Assembly: GCA_013202965.1 (NCBI GenBank)
Contig: JABMQZ010000137.1
Location: forward strand, 1 to 58,128
Length of the DNA: 58,128 nt
Direction of reading: 5' to 3'
Origin: Bacteroidota bacterium
GTDB taxonomy: Bacteria; Bacteroidota; Bacteroidia; Bacteroidales; B18-G4
Shown: piece after piece, positions 9,866-20,998 of the stretch
Layout: each line of letters opens with the position of its first letter
Position numbering within the stretch: the first letter of the stretch is position 1
The notes under the pieces: generated by a model
What the model was told of the DNA's origin: nothing
Seen by the model: only the letters and a program-made list of their open reading frames with translations
The model's database searches: none
Translations under genes and position numbers: made by a program

Positions 9866-12025
9866 ATGAAACGCTTAATTCTATCTCTAACACTTATTAT
9901 AAGTATTGCCCTTACCCGTGCCGACGAAGGCATGTGGATCCCGCTTTTGCTGGAGCAGTTAAATGAAAAGGAAATGCAGGATTTGGGCTTCAAGCTAACG
10001 GCTGAGGATATATACAGCATTAATCACAGCTCCATGAAAGATGGTATTGTGATCTTCGGTCGTGGGTGCACGGCTGAGATCGTCTCGGACCAGGGCCTGA
10101 TCCTGACCAATCACCATTGCGGTTATGGAGCAATCCAACGGCATAGCTCACTGGAGCAGGATTATCTTACCGATGGCTTCTGGGCCATGAGCAGGGAGGA
10201 AGAACTTCCGAACCCGGGCCTTACGGTGACCTTCCTGGTGAGAATGGAAGACGTTACGGAGAAAATGCTCGAAGGGATCACGGCTGATATGACTGAAGCA
10301 GAACGCAGTGATAAATTAAAGGAAAATAAAGATACCATAGAGGCTGAAGCTATAGAAGGGACCCATTATCAAGCACGGGTAAAGCCTTTTTATTATGGAA
10401 ATGAGTTTTATATATTCATTACTGAAACATACAAAGATGTCAGGCTGGTGGGTGCCCCGCCATCCAATATTGGCAAATTCGGTGGTGATACGGATAACTG
10501 GATGTGGCCCAGGCATACAGGCGACTTTTCTGTTTTCAGGATCTATGCCGATTCGAATAACCAGCCTGCAAAATATTCAGAAAACAATATCCCGTTCACA
10601 CCCAAATACCATTTTCCGATCAACATACAGGGTGTGGAAGAGGATGATTTTACCTTCGTATTCGGATACCCTGGTTCAACCCAACAATATATCCCGGCTT
10701 GCCGGATAGAGCACATTTCTGAGGTGGTCAACCCGATTCGTATAAACTTTCGCCACCAGCGTTTGGATATCATCAAGAGCTATATCGACAGGGATGATCT
10801 TGTAAGACTGCAATATGCTTCCAAGTCCGCAGGGATTGCAAATGGCTGGAAAAAATGGATAGGAGAGAACAAAGGAATTGAACGTACAAAGGTTATTGCA
10901 GAAAAACAGGCCGAAGAAAAAGCTTTCACTCAATGGGCCGAGGCCGATTCTGATAGAAAAAAGCAATTCGGCGGAATCATCGATGCCTTCAATCAATTGT
11001 ATGCGGAAATTTCTCCCCTGGAAGAGGAAATGGTCCTTATGTCGGAATCTGCTTTCGGTGTGGAAATCTTACGCTATGCAAGAAGCTTTTCCAGCCTGGT
11101 CCGGCTTTGCGAAAATAAGGAAATCCCTGATGAAGAAATTACCGAAGGGATTGATAAGCTGAAAAAAGCAGCAATAAGCAATTTTAAAAATTACCATCAA
11201 GCCCTGGACAGGAAAATATTTATTGCCATGATCAGTGCATACATCACACATGCTGACCCGGCATACCGGCCGGCTGAGCTGGAGATCATTGATAAAAAGT
11301 TTGATGGAAATGTATCAGATTATGCCGATTACGTTTTTGAAAATTCTATCATGGCTTCCGAAGCATCGGTCAATGAGTTTCTTGACAATTTCAAGCGCAA
11401 GAAATATAAAAAGATCCTGCAGGATCCTGCATACACCCTTGCCACTGCTTTTGCCGATAAATATAATAAAGACATGTGGCCAATACTAAATAAATATTAT
11501 GCGGAAGACGACAGCCTGCAGAGAATTTATATGAAAGGCCTGATGGAATTTCTTCCGGAAAAACGATTCTATCCCGATGCGAATTTCACCCTCCGGGTGA
11601 CCTATGGGAAAGTTAAAGGCTATCAGCCCAGGGATGCGGTTACTTATAAGCATTACACTACACTGGAAGGGATCATGGAAAAAGAAAACCCCGATATCTA
11701 CGACTATGTGGTGGAAGACAAACTGAAGGATCTGTACGAAAGCAAAGACTACGGCCGCTATGCCGATAAGGATGGCAGCATGCATGTCTGCTTCACTGCT
11801 ACCAACCATACTTCAGGGGGGAATTCCGGGAGCCCGCTGCTGAATGATAAGGGAGAGCTGCTGGGAATTAACTTCGACCGCTGCTGGGAAGGCACCATGA
11901 GCGATATTGTCTATGATCCGGCGCAATGCAGGAATATTTCTATCGATATCCGTTATTGCCTCTTTATCATCGATAAATATGCCGGAGCAGGACACCTGGT
12001 GGAAGAAATGACCATTATAGAATAA
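9866..12025 (+). CDS. S46 family dipeptidyl-peptidase (DPP7/DPP11 type)
   Basis: DEGMWIPLLLEQLN; LTNHHCGYGAIQ; NHTSGGNSGSPLLN; GINFDRCWEGTMSDI. Confidence 0.94.
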   Translation: MKRLILSLTLIISIALTRADEGMWIPLLLEQLNEKEMQDLGFKLTAEDIYSINHSSMKDGIVIFGRGCTAEIVSDQGLILTNHHCGYGAIQRHSSLEQDYLTDGFWAMSREEELPNPGLTVTFLVRMEDVTEKMLEGITADMTEAERSDKLKENKDTIEAEAIEGTHYQARVKPFYYGNEFYIFITETYKDVRLVGAPPSNIGKFGGDTDNWMWPRHTGDFSVFRIYADSNNQPAKYSENNIPFTPKYHFPINIQGVEEDDFTFVFGYPGSTQQYIPACRIEHISEVVNPIRINFRHQRLDIIKSYIDRDDLVRLQYASKSAGIANGWKKWIGENKGIERTKVIAEKQAEEKAFTQWAEADSDRKKQFGGIIDAFNQLYAEISPLEEEMVLMSESAFGVEILRYARSFSSLVRLCENKEIPDEEITEGIDKLKKAAISNFKNYHQALDRKIFIAMISAYITHADPAYRPAELEIIDKKFDGNVSDYADYVFENSIMASEASVNEFLDNFKRKKYKKILQDPAYTLATAFADKYNKDMWPILNKYYAEDDSLQRIYMKGLMEFLPEKRFYPDANFTLRVTYGKVKGYQPRDAVTYKHYTTLEGIMEKENPDIYDYVVEDKLKDLYESKDYGRYADKDGSMHVCFTATNHTSGGNSGSPLLNDKGELLGINFDRCWEGTMSDIVYDPAQCRNISIDIRYCLFIIDKYAGAGHLVEEMTIIE

Positions 12026-12036
12026 AAGACTGCTAA

Positions 12037-12092
12037 AATCAGAAATCAGAAATCAGAGATCAGAGATCAGAGATCAGAAATCAGAGATCAGA
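12037..12092. repeat. Heptamer array (RATCAGA)x8
   Basis: Eight consecutive AATCAGA/GATCAGA units, 56 bp exactly in register. Confidence 0.95.
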
Positions 12093-12136
12093 ATTTGAAA
12101 TCCGGAACCTGGGTTTTTCACTAAATCCATTATACA

Positions 12137-13909
12137 GTGTATAAACAATTAATTATTCTGCTTATACTATTGTCCATGCAGGCACCTGCTTTCCCGCAGG
12201 CTTCTATCCACATAGAACAATCAAAACAATACCATGAGCTTGGGAATAAATCCATTGACGAATATGATGTGCTGAGTGGGTTTGAATTAATGGATAGGGA
12301 GGCTGAGACAAGGGTTGCTGTCCTTAATAAGATCGTTTTTGGCTACCATCCTTACTGGGGAGGCTCCAATTACCTGAATTATCAGTGGGACTTGCTCAGC
12401 GATCTCTGTTATTTTTCCTATGAAGTTGACCCGGCAACGGGTGATCCTGCTTCAATTCACGACTGGCACACATCACCTGCCATTGATTCTGCCCTTGCCA
12501 ATGATGTCCGTGTGCATCTTTGCGTAACACTCTTTTCTGGCCATGCCACGTTTTTTAATAATCCCGCGGCAAGGGAAACCCTGACAAATAACCTTATAGA
12601 GCTTGTTGTGCAAAGGGGAGCTCATGGTGTGAGCCTGGATTTTGAAGCGATGCCATCCTCACAGGGAAGCCATATGCTGGACTACATTGCTGAATTTTCA
12701 AATGTCTTTCACGACAGCATTCCGGAGGGCATTCTGAGTATCGCCATGCCTGCCGTAGACTGGAGTGGGATATTCGATGTATTCATCCTGGATCAGCATA
12801 TCGACCTGTTCATGATCATGGGCTATGATTATTATTGGAACGGCAGTAGCCAGGCCGGCCCGGTCGATCCGCATTACAGCATGACCTCAGGATATAATTA
12901 TAACGTATCTCGTACAGTTTCCTGGTATCAGTCGGAGGGTATGCCCCTGGAAAAAATGCTGATAGGCCTTCCTTATTATGCCAGGGAATGGCCAACTGCT
13001 TCAGGTACAGCCCCTTCATCAACCACCGGAAATGGTGATGCATATACCTGGTCCTATATCAGGAATAATGCATCCGGGCATTATATTCCTGGAAATAAAC
13101 ATACGGAACCCAATTCTTTCGGGCCATACTATGCTTACAACAACAATGGGTGGTACCAGTGTTTTGTGAATGATGATCACTCCTTTGCAAGAAAATACAA
13201 AATGGTCAACTACCGTGGCCTTGCCGGTATCGGCATTTGGGCGCTTGGCTATGATAATGGCTATACAGACCTTTGGGACATCATTGCTGAGAGCTTTACG
13301 CAAGATGTTCAGATCACCCTGCAGGATACACTTTATGACAGCGGTGGCCCTGTATGGAATTACTATAATAATGAAGATTATTCCATCAGTATTCATGGAG
13401 AGAATAATGAAAGCATCCGTTTGGAATTTACTTCTTTTGACCTGGAGATCGGGTATGATTCCTTATGGGTTTATGACGGATACTACCCCGGAGGGGAACT
13501 GCTTGGCGGATTTACCGGAAGCAGCCTGCCACCTGTGTTATACTCTTCCGATGTGATGAGTATCCGATTTGAGTCGGATCATAATACCACGGCAGGCGGA
13601 TGGACTGCACTCGTTGAAAGCTTTTTGATCTCTGTAGATGAAAAGCCTGTTTTGAATGCCCATATGAAGGTTTTCCCTAACCCTGCAAATAAAATTGTGA
13701 ATGTTGAATTCCGTTTGTTCGGTAAGGAATCCGAATATGCTGTCCGAATGTATGACATGCATGGAAAAGTGATGGCGGAAATTCCTGCCCCGGGAGGACA
13801 AAGTAAAATGCAGCTTGATGTATCCGGGTTCCCGCCGGGAATATATCTTGTAGTCCTGTCCAGGGGCCAATCTATTCTGACACAGCAAAAGGTAGTGGTT
13901 CTCCCCTAA
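12137..13909 (+). CDS. GH18 family glycoside hydrolase with CUB-like domain and T9SS type A sorting domain
   Basis: GVSLDFEAM (GH18 acid motif), CUB-like region (LEFTSFDLEIGYDSLWVYDG...), C-terminal VFPNPANKIVNVEF...GIYLVVLSRGQSILTQQKVVVLP. Confidence 0.88.
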   Translation: MYKQLIILLILLSMQAPAFPQASIHIEQSKQYHELGNKSIDEYDVLSGFELMDREAETRVAVLNKIVFGYHPYWGGSNYLNYQWDLLSDLCYFSYEVDPATGDPASIHDWHTSPAIDSALANDVRVHLCVTLFSGHATFFNNPAARETLTNNLIELVVQRGAHGVSLDFEAMPSSQGSHMLDYIAEFSNVFHDSIPEGILSIAMPAVDWSGIFDVFILDQHIDLFMIMGYDYYWNGSSQAGPVDPHYSMTSGYNYNVSRTVSWYQSEGMPLEKMLIGLPYYAREWPTASGTAPSSTTGNGDAYTWSYIRNNASGHYIPGNKHTEPNSFGPYYAYNNNGWYQCFVNDDHSFARKYKMVNYRGLAGIGIWALGYDNGYTDLWDIIAESFTQDVQITLQDTLYDSGGPVWNYYNNEDYSISIHGENNESIRLEFTSFDLEIGYDSLWVYDGYYPGGELLGGFTGSSLPPVLYSSDVMSIRFESDHNTTAGGWTALVESFLISVDEKPVLNAHMKVFPNPANKIVNVEFRLFGKESEYAVRMYDMHGKVMAEIPAPGGQSKMQLDVSGFPPGIYLVVLSRGQSILTQQKVVVLP

Positions 13910-13932
13910 CTCGGCACTCGGCACTAGGAACT
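13909..13932. repeat. Heptamer array ACTCGGC/ACTCGGC/ACTAGGA
   Basis: 7-nt units overlapping the GH18 stop and continuing into the intergenic gap. Confidence 0.7.
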
Positions 13933-14784
13933 CTAAAAGGGGTGGCCAATCAGCGTCGCGCCCAAATACTGTACCTTTAAATGCGTGTACTGGGTATAAG
14001 GAAGGTTGCCATTGAAATACTGTAGCATCACCTGGAAAGTCCTGCTTTTATTCATGTTCAATTCAATGCCGGCGCCCAGCATGGAGTTCAAACTGAATTT
14101 AGTTTCCTCCAGCACCTGGAAATCCGCCCCCGCGATATAATTGAACTTTGATCCTTCTTTTACAGGACTTCTGAACAGAAATCCAGCCTGGAATTTCCAG
14201 GTTCCCCTCTTATGCGGGGAGTTGAATGCCGCTCCGACTCCTCCGTAATAGCGTATCTTCCGGAATTGCCATGAGGCTTGCATATCCAGTGCATCGTAGG
14301 TATTCTTGTTTTCCCCGAAACCGTTAATCTCATTCCTGAAAATATATTCCTCTGAAAAATGGGAAGATACATGGTACAGACTCATGCGAAGTGCAAATCG
14401 TTTGTAGCGGTAAACAAACGGAATGCCGGTTTTAAAATCAGTGTTGATCAGGTTTACCTGGAATATACTGCTGGGCTCTACAAATTCAAATTGGAAGAAA
14501 ACTGTTGCCATAAAGCCGATCTCAAATCCATGATCACCTTTGTCCCATTGTACCACCGGGAGTTGAAATCCCAATGCAAGTGGGGAATAAATGATATCCT
14601 GCCGCTGACTTCCTTCCCAGAAGGCATACAAGGACCCAAATGACTGGCACTCGACCGGATCGAGAATAAGCGGGTCGAAATAGTGCACAAACGGCAGGAA
14701 TTCGACAGCTTTTTCCTTCTCCTGCGCAAATACGGCGCTCAGGCTAATCAAAAAAAGCAAGAATATTGCAATTCGGATTTTCAT
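13933..14784 (-). CDS. Outer-membrane/periplasmic protein, DUF1207-like
   Basis: Signal peptide; FLPFVHYFDPLILDPVECQSFGSLYAFWEG resembles DUF1207; beta-rich. Confidence 0.55.
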   Translation of the reverse strand: MKIRIAIFLLFLISLSAVFAQEKEKAVEFLPFVHYFDPLILDPVECQSFGSLYAFWEGSQRQDIIYSPLALGFQLPVVQWDKGDHGFEIGFMATVFFQFEFVEPSSIFQVNLINTDFKTGIPFVYRYKRFALRMSLYHVSSHFSEEYIFRNEINGFGENKNTYDALDMQASWQFRKIRYYGGVGAAFNSPHKRGTWKFQAGFLFRSPVKEGSKFNYIAGADFQVLEETKFSLNSMLGAGIELNMNKSRTFQVMLQYFNGNLPYTQYTHLKVQYLGATLIGHPF

Positions 14785-14860
14785 ATTAAAAGCAAATGTA
14801 AAGAAACATTCTGAACATCAAAACCCGAATCCTTCGAGGAAAGGGACAGCGGGTGAGTTC

Positions 14861-14895
14861 TTCTGACTTCTGATTCCTGACTTCTGACTTCTGAT
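14861..14895. repeat. Heptamer array TTCTGAC/TTCTGAT/TCCTGAC/TTCTGAC/TTCTGAT
   Basis: Five units in register in the divergent intergenic region upstream of mutA. Confidence 0.9.
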
Positions 14896-14962
14896 TATTA
14901 TTCGTAATTTTGAAGTTTGAATTAAGCCATATACTTGACATCTAAAGATTAAGCTGAATAAC

Positions 14963-16846
14963 ATGAGTGATCAGGAGAAAAAAAGAAATTTATTCACTGA
15001 ATTTCCAGCTATCAGCACTTCCGAATGGGAAGCGCAGATCGGGAAGGACCTGAGGGGAGCTGATTATGATAAAAACTTAGTTTGGAAAACAGACCAGGGC
15101 TTCTCTGTCAGGCCTTACTACAGGGAAGAAGACCTTGAGGAAATTCCGATAACTGACGCTCTTCCCGGGGAATTTCCTTTTGTACGTGGAAATAAGATCA
15201 ATGGGAATGACTGGTTCATCCGCCAGAATATCCGGGTAAAAAACATTCAGGATGCCAACAAAAAGGCCCTCGACATCCTGATGAAAGGAGTAAATTCCCT
15301 CGGATTTATACTTGATGACAGGAAAGAATACAGTAGAGAAGAGATTGACGGCCTGTGCAAGAACATTTTTGCCGAGATCGTTGAGCTGAATTTCGCTTGC
15401 GGTAAGCAGGCCGAAAACATTGCCGGCATCTATTATGAACTCCTCCAACAGTATAACCGTGATTTTCAAAAAGTTCACGGATCTGTAAACTTTGACCCCC
15501 TGGGCCGTCTTCTTATCAAAGGAAATTATTATGATTCCATGGAGGAAGACTTTGAAAGCTGCCGCAGGATGATCAAGCTGGCCTCCAACCTGCCTCACTT
15601 TACTGTGATCACGGTTAATGGCAGGAATTTCCACCATGCAGGTTCGTCCATTATTCAGGAACTGGCCTTCAGCCTGTCTGCCGGGGCGGAATACCTGACC
15701 CAGCTTACCGAGCGTGGCCTTTCTGTCAACAAGGTGGCTCCCGGTCTGCGTTTCAATTTTTCCATTGGCTCCGACTATTTTATGGAGATGGCCAGGATCA
15801 GGGCTGCCCGCCAGCTATGGGCCAACATTGTTAAAGCTTACGGATCGAGCAATGCAGACATTGGCAGGATGAGCATACATACTGAAACTGCTTCCTGGAA
15901 TACCACGGTTTATGATCCCTATGTGAATATACTCAGAAGCACAACAGAGTCAATGTCGGCAGTCGTTGCAGGTATTGATTCGCACATTGTTATACCTTTC
16001 GACGCTACATATTCCAGACCGGAAGAGTTCAGTGAACGTATTGCAAGAAACCAGCAGTTGCTGTTAAAAGAGGAGTCACATTTTGATAAAGTGGCTGATC
16101 CTGCTGCAGGCTCATATTATATTGAAAACCTTACTGCTTCCATGGTTGAAGAAGCCTGGAAACTCTTTCTGGAAGTTGAAGGGAAGGGAGGATATATTGA
16201 AGCAGTGAAAGCCGGCTTTATACAGGAAAAGGTCAGGGAAAATGCACTAGCCCTTGACATGGCCGTCGCGATGCGGAAAGTTAATCTTCTGGGCACTAAC
16301 CAGTACCCGAATTTTACAGAAAGAATTGAAAAATATATCCCGGCCGACACTTTTAAACCTTCGGATTTTGGCGAAAAGGATGCTATTGTGGAAACCCTTA
16401 AACTCTACCGGGGTGCACAGGCCTTTGAACTCTTGCGCAAAAAGACAGACAACTTTGCTGCAGAAAATAAGCGTCCTGCAGTGTTCCTGTTTACTTATGG
16501 TAAACTGAATATGCGCATCGCAAGGGCACAGTTTGCAAGTAACTTTTTTGCAGTGGCCGGCTTTGACCTCATCGACAATCTGGGCTTTAAAAGTCTTGAT
16601 GAGGGTGTAAAGGCAGCCATCGACAGTAAGGCTGAGATCGTGGCAATCTGTAGTTCGGATGAGGAGTATGCGGAGATCGCCCCGGAAATATATGAAAAAC
16701 TGAAGGAAAAGGCTGTGGTGGTCGTTTCAGGCTATCCAAAAGATATCCTGGATGATCTCAAAGGTGCAGGCATCGAACATTTTATCCATATGCGCTCTAA
16801 TGCCCTTGAGTCTCTGCAGGGCTTTCAGAAAGAACTGGGATTATAA
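14963..16846 (+). CDS. mutA: Methylmalonyl-CoA mutase small subunit
   Basis: MCM fold ([31 protein letters not shown]), degenerate B12 domain, followed by the large subunit. Confidence 0.94.
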   Translation: MSDQEKKRNLFTEFPAISTSEWEAQIGKDLRGADYDKNLVWKTDQGFSVRPYYREEDLEEIPITDALPGEFPFVRGNKINGNDWFIRQNIRVKNIQDANKKALDILMKGVNSLGFILDDRKEYSREEIDGLCKNIFAEIVELNFACGKQAENIAGIYYELLQQYNRDFQKVHGSVNFDPLGRLLIKGNYYDSMEEDFESCRRMIKLASNLPHFTVITVNGRNFHHAGSSIIQELAFSLSAGAEYLTQLTERGLSVNKVAPGLRFNFSIGSDYFMEMARIRAARQLWANIVKAYGSSNADIGRMSIHTETASWNTTVYDPYVNILRSTTESMSAVVAGIDSHIVIPFDATYSRPEEFSERIARNQQLLLKEESHFDKVADPAAGSYYIENLTASMVEEAWKLFLEVEGKGGYIEAVKAGFIQEKVRENALALDMAVAMRKVNLLGTNQYPNFTERIEKYIPADTFKPSDFGEKDAIVETLKLYRGAQAFELLRKKTDNFAAENKRPAVFLFTYGKLNMRIARAQFASNFFAVAGFDLIDNLGFKSLDEGVKAAIDSKAEIVAICSSDEEYAEIAPEIYEKLKEKAVVVVSGYPKDILDDLKGAGIEHFIHMRSNALESLQGFQKELGL

Positions 16847-16878
16847 GAATCAGATATCAATCACTGAAAGATAAAGAC

Positions 16879-19035
16879 ATGAAACCGAATTTCAGTCAGA
16901 TAAATATAAAAAACTTCAGGTCGGCCAAGGTCGATATTAAGGAATGGGAGCATAGCAAGCACATTGAAAAGGACTGGGAAACACCTGAGAAGATCGCTGT
17001 AAAACCGGTTTATACAAAAGCTGACCTTGAAGGGATGGAACATCTGCATTATGCTGCCGGAATTCCGCCATTTTTACGTGGCCCGTATTCTGCAATGTAT
17101 GTGATGCGTCCATGGACCATTCGACAGTATGCCGGTTTCAGTACCGCTGAAGAATCCAATGCTTTTTATCGCCGTAACCTTGCCTCAGGGCAGAAAGGAC
17201 TTTCGATCGCATTTGACCTGGCTACACATCGCGGGTATGACTCTGATCATGAAAGGGTAGTTGGAGATGTTGGTAAGGCAGGTGTGGCAGTTGATTCTAT
17301 CCTGGACATGGAGGTTCTTTTCGACCAGATCCCGCTGGATAAGATGTCTGTGTCGATGACGATGAATGGAGCTGTATTACCCATTTTGGCATTTTATATC
17401 GTTGCGGGTTTGGAACAGGGGGCAAAGCTGGAGCAGCTGAATGGAACCATCCAGAATGATATTCTGAAAGAATTTATGGTGAGGAACACCTACATTTATC
17501 CCCCGGAACCTTCAATGCGGATCATTGCCGACATCTTCGAATATACTTCAAAGCATATGCCTAAATTCAATTCGATCAGCATCAGTGGCTACCATATGCA
17601 GGAGGCCGGTGCAACGGCCGACATTGAACTGGCATATACCCTCGCCGATGGCTTGGAATACATCAGGATAGGAATTAATGCCGGCCTGAATATTGATACT
17701 TTTGCCCCCAGGATTTCTTTCTTCTGGGGAATAGGGATGAACTATTTTATGGAGATCGCGAAAATGCGGGCTGCCAGGATGTTGTGGGCAAAGATTGTGA
17801 AACAATTCAATCCTGAAAATCCCAAATCCATGGCCTTGCGAACACATTGTCAGACTTCGGGTTGGAGCCTGACCGCTCAGGATCCTTTTAACAATGTAGC
17901 CAGGACTTGCGTGGAAGCCATGGGGGCTGTGATGGGCCATACGCAATCACTGCATACCAATGCTCTTGATGAAGCCATTGCCCTTCCTACTGATTTTTCG
18001 GCAAGGATTGCAAGAAATACGCAGATCTACCTCCAGGAGGAAACCAATATCACCCGCAATGTGGATCCATGGGCCGGATCTTATTATGTGGAAAGTCTGA
18101 CCCACGACATCGCCCGCCGTGCATGGAAGCATATAGAAGAAATTGAAAAGCTGGGTGGGATGGCCAAAGCCCTTGAAACAGGCATACCCAAAATGCGTAT
18201 TGAGGAAGCAGCAGCACGCAAACAGGCACGCATCGATTCGCATAAAGATACTATCCTGGGGGTAAACAAATACCGTCTTGAGAAAGAGGAACCCATCGAA
18301 ACCCTGGAAGTAGATAACACAGCAGTGCGCGAAGCACAGCTCAAACGATTGAAGAAATTAAGAGATGAAAGGGATGAAGATGCTGTTCAGAAATCGCTTG
18401 CAGCCATTACCCATTCCTGCGAAACCGGTGAAGAGAACCTGCTGGGACTGGCCATAGACGCAGCACAGAAAAGAGCCAGTCTTGGAGAGATCTCTTATGC
18501 TTGCGAAAAGGTTTATGGAAGATATAAGGCTGTGATCAGATCCATTTCAGGGGTGTATTCTTCAGAATCAAGGGGTGATCCAAGCTTTCAGAAGGCTTGT
18601 GAGCTGGCAGATAAATTTGCTGAGCTTGAAGGGCGTCGCCCAAGGATCATGGTGGCCAAGATGGGACAGGACGGGCATGACCGCGGTGAGAAAGTGGTTG
18701 CCACCGGGTTTGCAGATATCGGCTTCGATGTGGATATCGGGCCTTTGTTCCAGACTCCTGTTGAAACTGCAAAGCAAGCCGTCGAAAACGATGTGCACAT
18801 CGTAGGTGTTTCCAGCCTGGCAGCAGGACACAAAACGCTTGTGCCCCAGCTTATCAGGGAATTGGGAAAGCTGGGTAGGGATGATATCATGGTTATCGTT
18901 GGAGGAGTGATCCCCCCGCAGGATTATGATTTCCTGTATAAAGCCGGTACAGTAGCCATCTTCGGTCCCGGAACAGTGATCTCCGACGCAGGAATTAAGC
19001 TGCTCGATATCCTCATCGCCAGCAGAAAAAGCTAA
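16879..19035 (+). CDS. mutB: Methylmalonyl-CoA mutase large subunit
   Basis: [18 protein letters not shown]...[14 protein letters not shown]...B12-binding [14 protein letters not shown]. Confidence 0.97.
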   Translation: MKPNFSQINIKNFRSAKVDIKEWEHSKHIEKDWETPEKIAVKPVYTKADLEGMEHLHYAAGIPPFLRGPYSAMYVMRPWTIRQYAGFSTAEESNAFYRRNLASGQKGLSIAFDLATHRGYDSDHERVVGDVGKAGVAVDSILDMEVLFDQIPLDKMSVSMTMNGAVLPILAFYIVAGLEQGAKLEQLNGTIQNDILKEFMVRNTYIYPPEPSMRIIADIFEYTSKHMPKFNSISISGYHMQEAGATADIELAYTLADGLEYIRIGINAGLNIDTFAPRISFFWGIGMNYFMEIAKMRAARMLWAKIVKQFNPENPKSMALRTHCQTSGWSLTAQDPFNNVARTCVEAMGAVMGHTQSLHTNALDEAIALPTDFSARIARNTQIYLQEETNITRNVDPWAGSYYVESLTHDIARRAWKHIEEIEKLGGMAKALETGIPKMRIEEAAARKQARIDSHKDTILGVNKYRLEKEEPIETLEVDNTAVREAQLKRLKKLRDERDEDAVQKSLAAITHSCETGEENLLGLAIDAAQKRASLGEISYACEKVYGRYKAVIRSISGVYSSESRGDPSFQKACELADKFAELEGRRPRIMVAKMGQDGHDRGEKVVATGFADIGFDVDIGPLFQTPVETAKQAVENDVHIVGVSSLAAGHKTLVPQLIRELGKLGRDDIMVIVGGVIPPQDYDFLYKAGTVAIFGPGTVISDAGIKLLDILIASRKS

Positions 19036-19074
19036 AAATTTCCTGCATCCACTTTCTTTATATATTTTTACGGG

Positions 19075-20715
19075 ATGAAAACAAAGCCCTCATTTTCCGT
19101 CTCCGGGCAGATCGTTGATATTGTCAGGCGCCGGATCTTCCCGGGAACCATTCATGTTTCGGGAACCATTATCACTTCTATAATTGAAGAATCAACAGAC
19201 AATAAAAATTATATCCTTCCCGGATTCATCGATGCCCATATCCATATTGAAAGCTCAATGCTTATTCCAAGTGAGTTTGCCCGTCTGGCCGTTACGCACG
19301 GCACGGTGGCCACTGTCTCGGATCCTCACGAAATTGCCAATGTTCTTGGTCTTGAGGGAATCAGGTACATGATCGACAATGGTAAAAAAGTACCGTTCAA
19401 ATTCTATTTTGGGGCGTCTTCCTGTGTTCCTGCTACAGCCTTTGAAACGGCAGGCGCAAAGCTGGGCCCGGAAGAGATCGAAGAACTGCTTAAGATGGAA
19501 GACATCAAATATCTATCAGAGATGATGAACTTCCCTGGCGTACTGCATGCTGATCCGGAAGTAGAGGCCAAGCTGGCTGTGGCCAGAAAATATAATAAGC
19601 CTGTAGATGGGCATGCTCCGGGGCTAAAAGGCAATGATGCAGCGAAGTATATTGCTGCCGGTATCAGTACCGACCACGAATGCTATACCTTAGAAGAGGC
19701 GCTTGATAAGGCTGCAAATGGTATGTTCATTCAGATCAGGGAAGGCAGTGCAGCAAAGAATTTCGATGTGCTTATTCCTATAATGAAGAAATACCCTGAA
19801 CTGCTGATGTTCTGCAGTGATGACCGCCATCCGAATGATCTGGCTGAAAAACATATTAACGATCATGTGAAGAGGGCAGTGGCTGCAGGCAACGACCTGA
19901 TGATAGTATTACGTGCCTGTACACTTCACCCGGTGCAGCATTACGGGCTGGAAGTAGGGCTTCTTCAGGAAGGTGACCCCGCTGACTTTATCATCCTTGA
20001 TGATCTGGAAAATTTCAATGTTTTGCAAACCTATATTGATGGGCATAAAGTTGCTGAGCACGGCAATACCCTCATCGCTTCCGTGAAAGAAAAAGTGATC
20101 AATAAATTTAACGCAAAGAAACTTTCACCCAACGATATAGAGCTTAAGGCCACTGGCAGCCACCTTGCTGTTATAAGTGCACTTGACGGGCAGCTGGTGA
20201 CCGAAGAACTTGATGCTGGCATAAAATTGCAAGATGGGTTGGTGGTGAGTGATACCGGCAATGACATTCTGAAGTTGGTGGTCTTAAACCGTTATGAGCC
20301 TGCAAAACCTGCAGTGGCTTTTATCAGGCATTTTGGATTTAAAAACGGGGCCATTGCCTCAAGCGTGGCACACGACAGCCATAACCTGATTGCAGTAGGA
20401 ACCAATGATGATGACATTTGTAAAGCAATCAACCTTCTGATCCAAAGCAAGGGAGGTATTTCGCTTGTGGATGGGCAGGAGGAGGAGGTGCTGCCCCTGC
20501 CCGTGGCCGGATTGATGTCGAACGAGGATGCGTTCCTGGTTGCTGCCGCGTACGACAAGCTTGACAAAAAAGCCAAGGTTTTGGGATCTTCTCTCGGAGC
20601 ACCCTATATGACACTTTCTTTCATGGCCCTGCTGGTAATCCCCGACATTAAACTTAGTGACAGGGGCCTGTTTGATGGCAGAAAATTTGAATTCATGCCC
20701 CTTATGACTCCATAG
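19075..20715 (+). CDS. ade: Adenine deaminase
   Basis: LPGFIDAHIHIESSMLIPSEFARLAVTHGTVATVSDPHEIANVLG and C-terminal SVAHDSHNLIAVG. Confidence 0.96.
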   Translation: MKTKPSFSVSGQIVDIVRRRIFPGTIHVSGTIITSIIEESTDNKNYILPGFIDAHIHIESSMLIPSEFARLAVTHGTVATVSDPHEIANVLGLEGIRYMIDNGKKVPFKFYFGASSCVPATAFETAGAKLGPEEIEELLKMEDIKYLSEMMNFPGVLHADPEVEAKLAVARKYNKPVDGHAPGLKGNDAAKYIAAGISTDHECYTLEEALDKAANGMFIQIREGSAAKNFDVLIPIMKKYPELLMFCSDDRHPNDLAEKHINDHVKRAVAAGNDLMIVLRACTLHPVQHYGLEVGLLQEGDPADFIILDDLENFNVLQTYIDGHKVAEHGNTLIASVKEKVINKFNAKKLSPNDIELKATGSHLAVISALDGQLVTEELDAGIKLQDGLVVSDTGNDILKLVVLNRYEPAKPAVAFIRHFGFKNGAIASSVAHDSHNLIAVGTNDDDICKAINLLIQSKGGISLVDGQEEEVLPLPVAGLMSNEDAFLVAAAYDKLDKKAKVLGSSLGAPYMTLSFMALLVIPDIKLSDRGLFDGRKFEFMPLMTP

Positions 20716-20800
20716 GTGTGAGATTAGGTGTTGGGTATCATAACTTCTTCAATCTTCTATCTCCTTCTTCAATCTTCCATCTCCTTCATCACCCGGCATT

Positions 20801-20842
20801 GAACACCGAAAACCGGGGACCGAACACCGAGCACCGAACACC
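20801..20842. repeat. Heptamer array (GAACACC-like)x6
   Basis: GAACACC GAAAACC GGGGACC GAACACC GAGCACC GAACACC. Confidence 0.92.
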
Positions 20843-20892
20843 GAACCTGCCTCTTATAAAGTTTCAGCACAAGATATCACATAACATGAAAA

Positions 20893-20931
20893 CCGGATCA
20901 TTGCAAATGTTACGCGAATGCAATGATCCGG
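20893..20931. repeat. Perfect inverted repeat, 13-bp arms, 13-nt loop
   Basis: CCGGATCATTGCA-AATGTTACGCGAA-TGCAATGATCCGG between convergent ade and arsR-type genes. Confidence 0.92.
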
Positions 20932-20998
20932 AATTGAAACTTAATACTCCTGTTTTTACGCAGGATATTGAAATAATAATGTTAAAGCAGAGAATCGA

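Noticed and set aside
9816-12092. Heptamer arrays considered as a CRISPR array
   Set aside because: Units are 7 bp with no spacers and no cas genes nearby.
14785-14962. Possible cobalamin riboswitch upstream of the B12-dependent mutase
   Set aside because: No B12-box-like motif seen; the region is mainly a heptamer array.
14963-16846. Degenerate B12-binding domain of the mutase small subunit considered as gene decay
   Set aside because: Loss of cofactor-binding residues is normal for the small subunit of heterodimeric methylmalonyl-CoA mutase.
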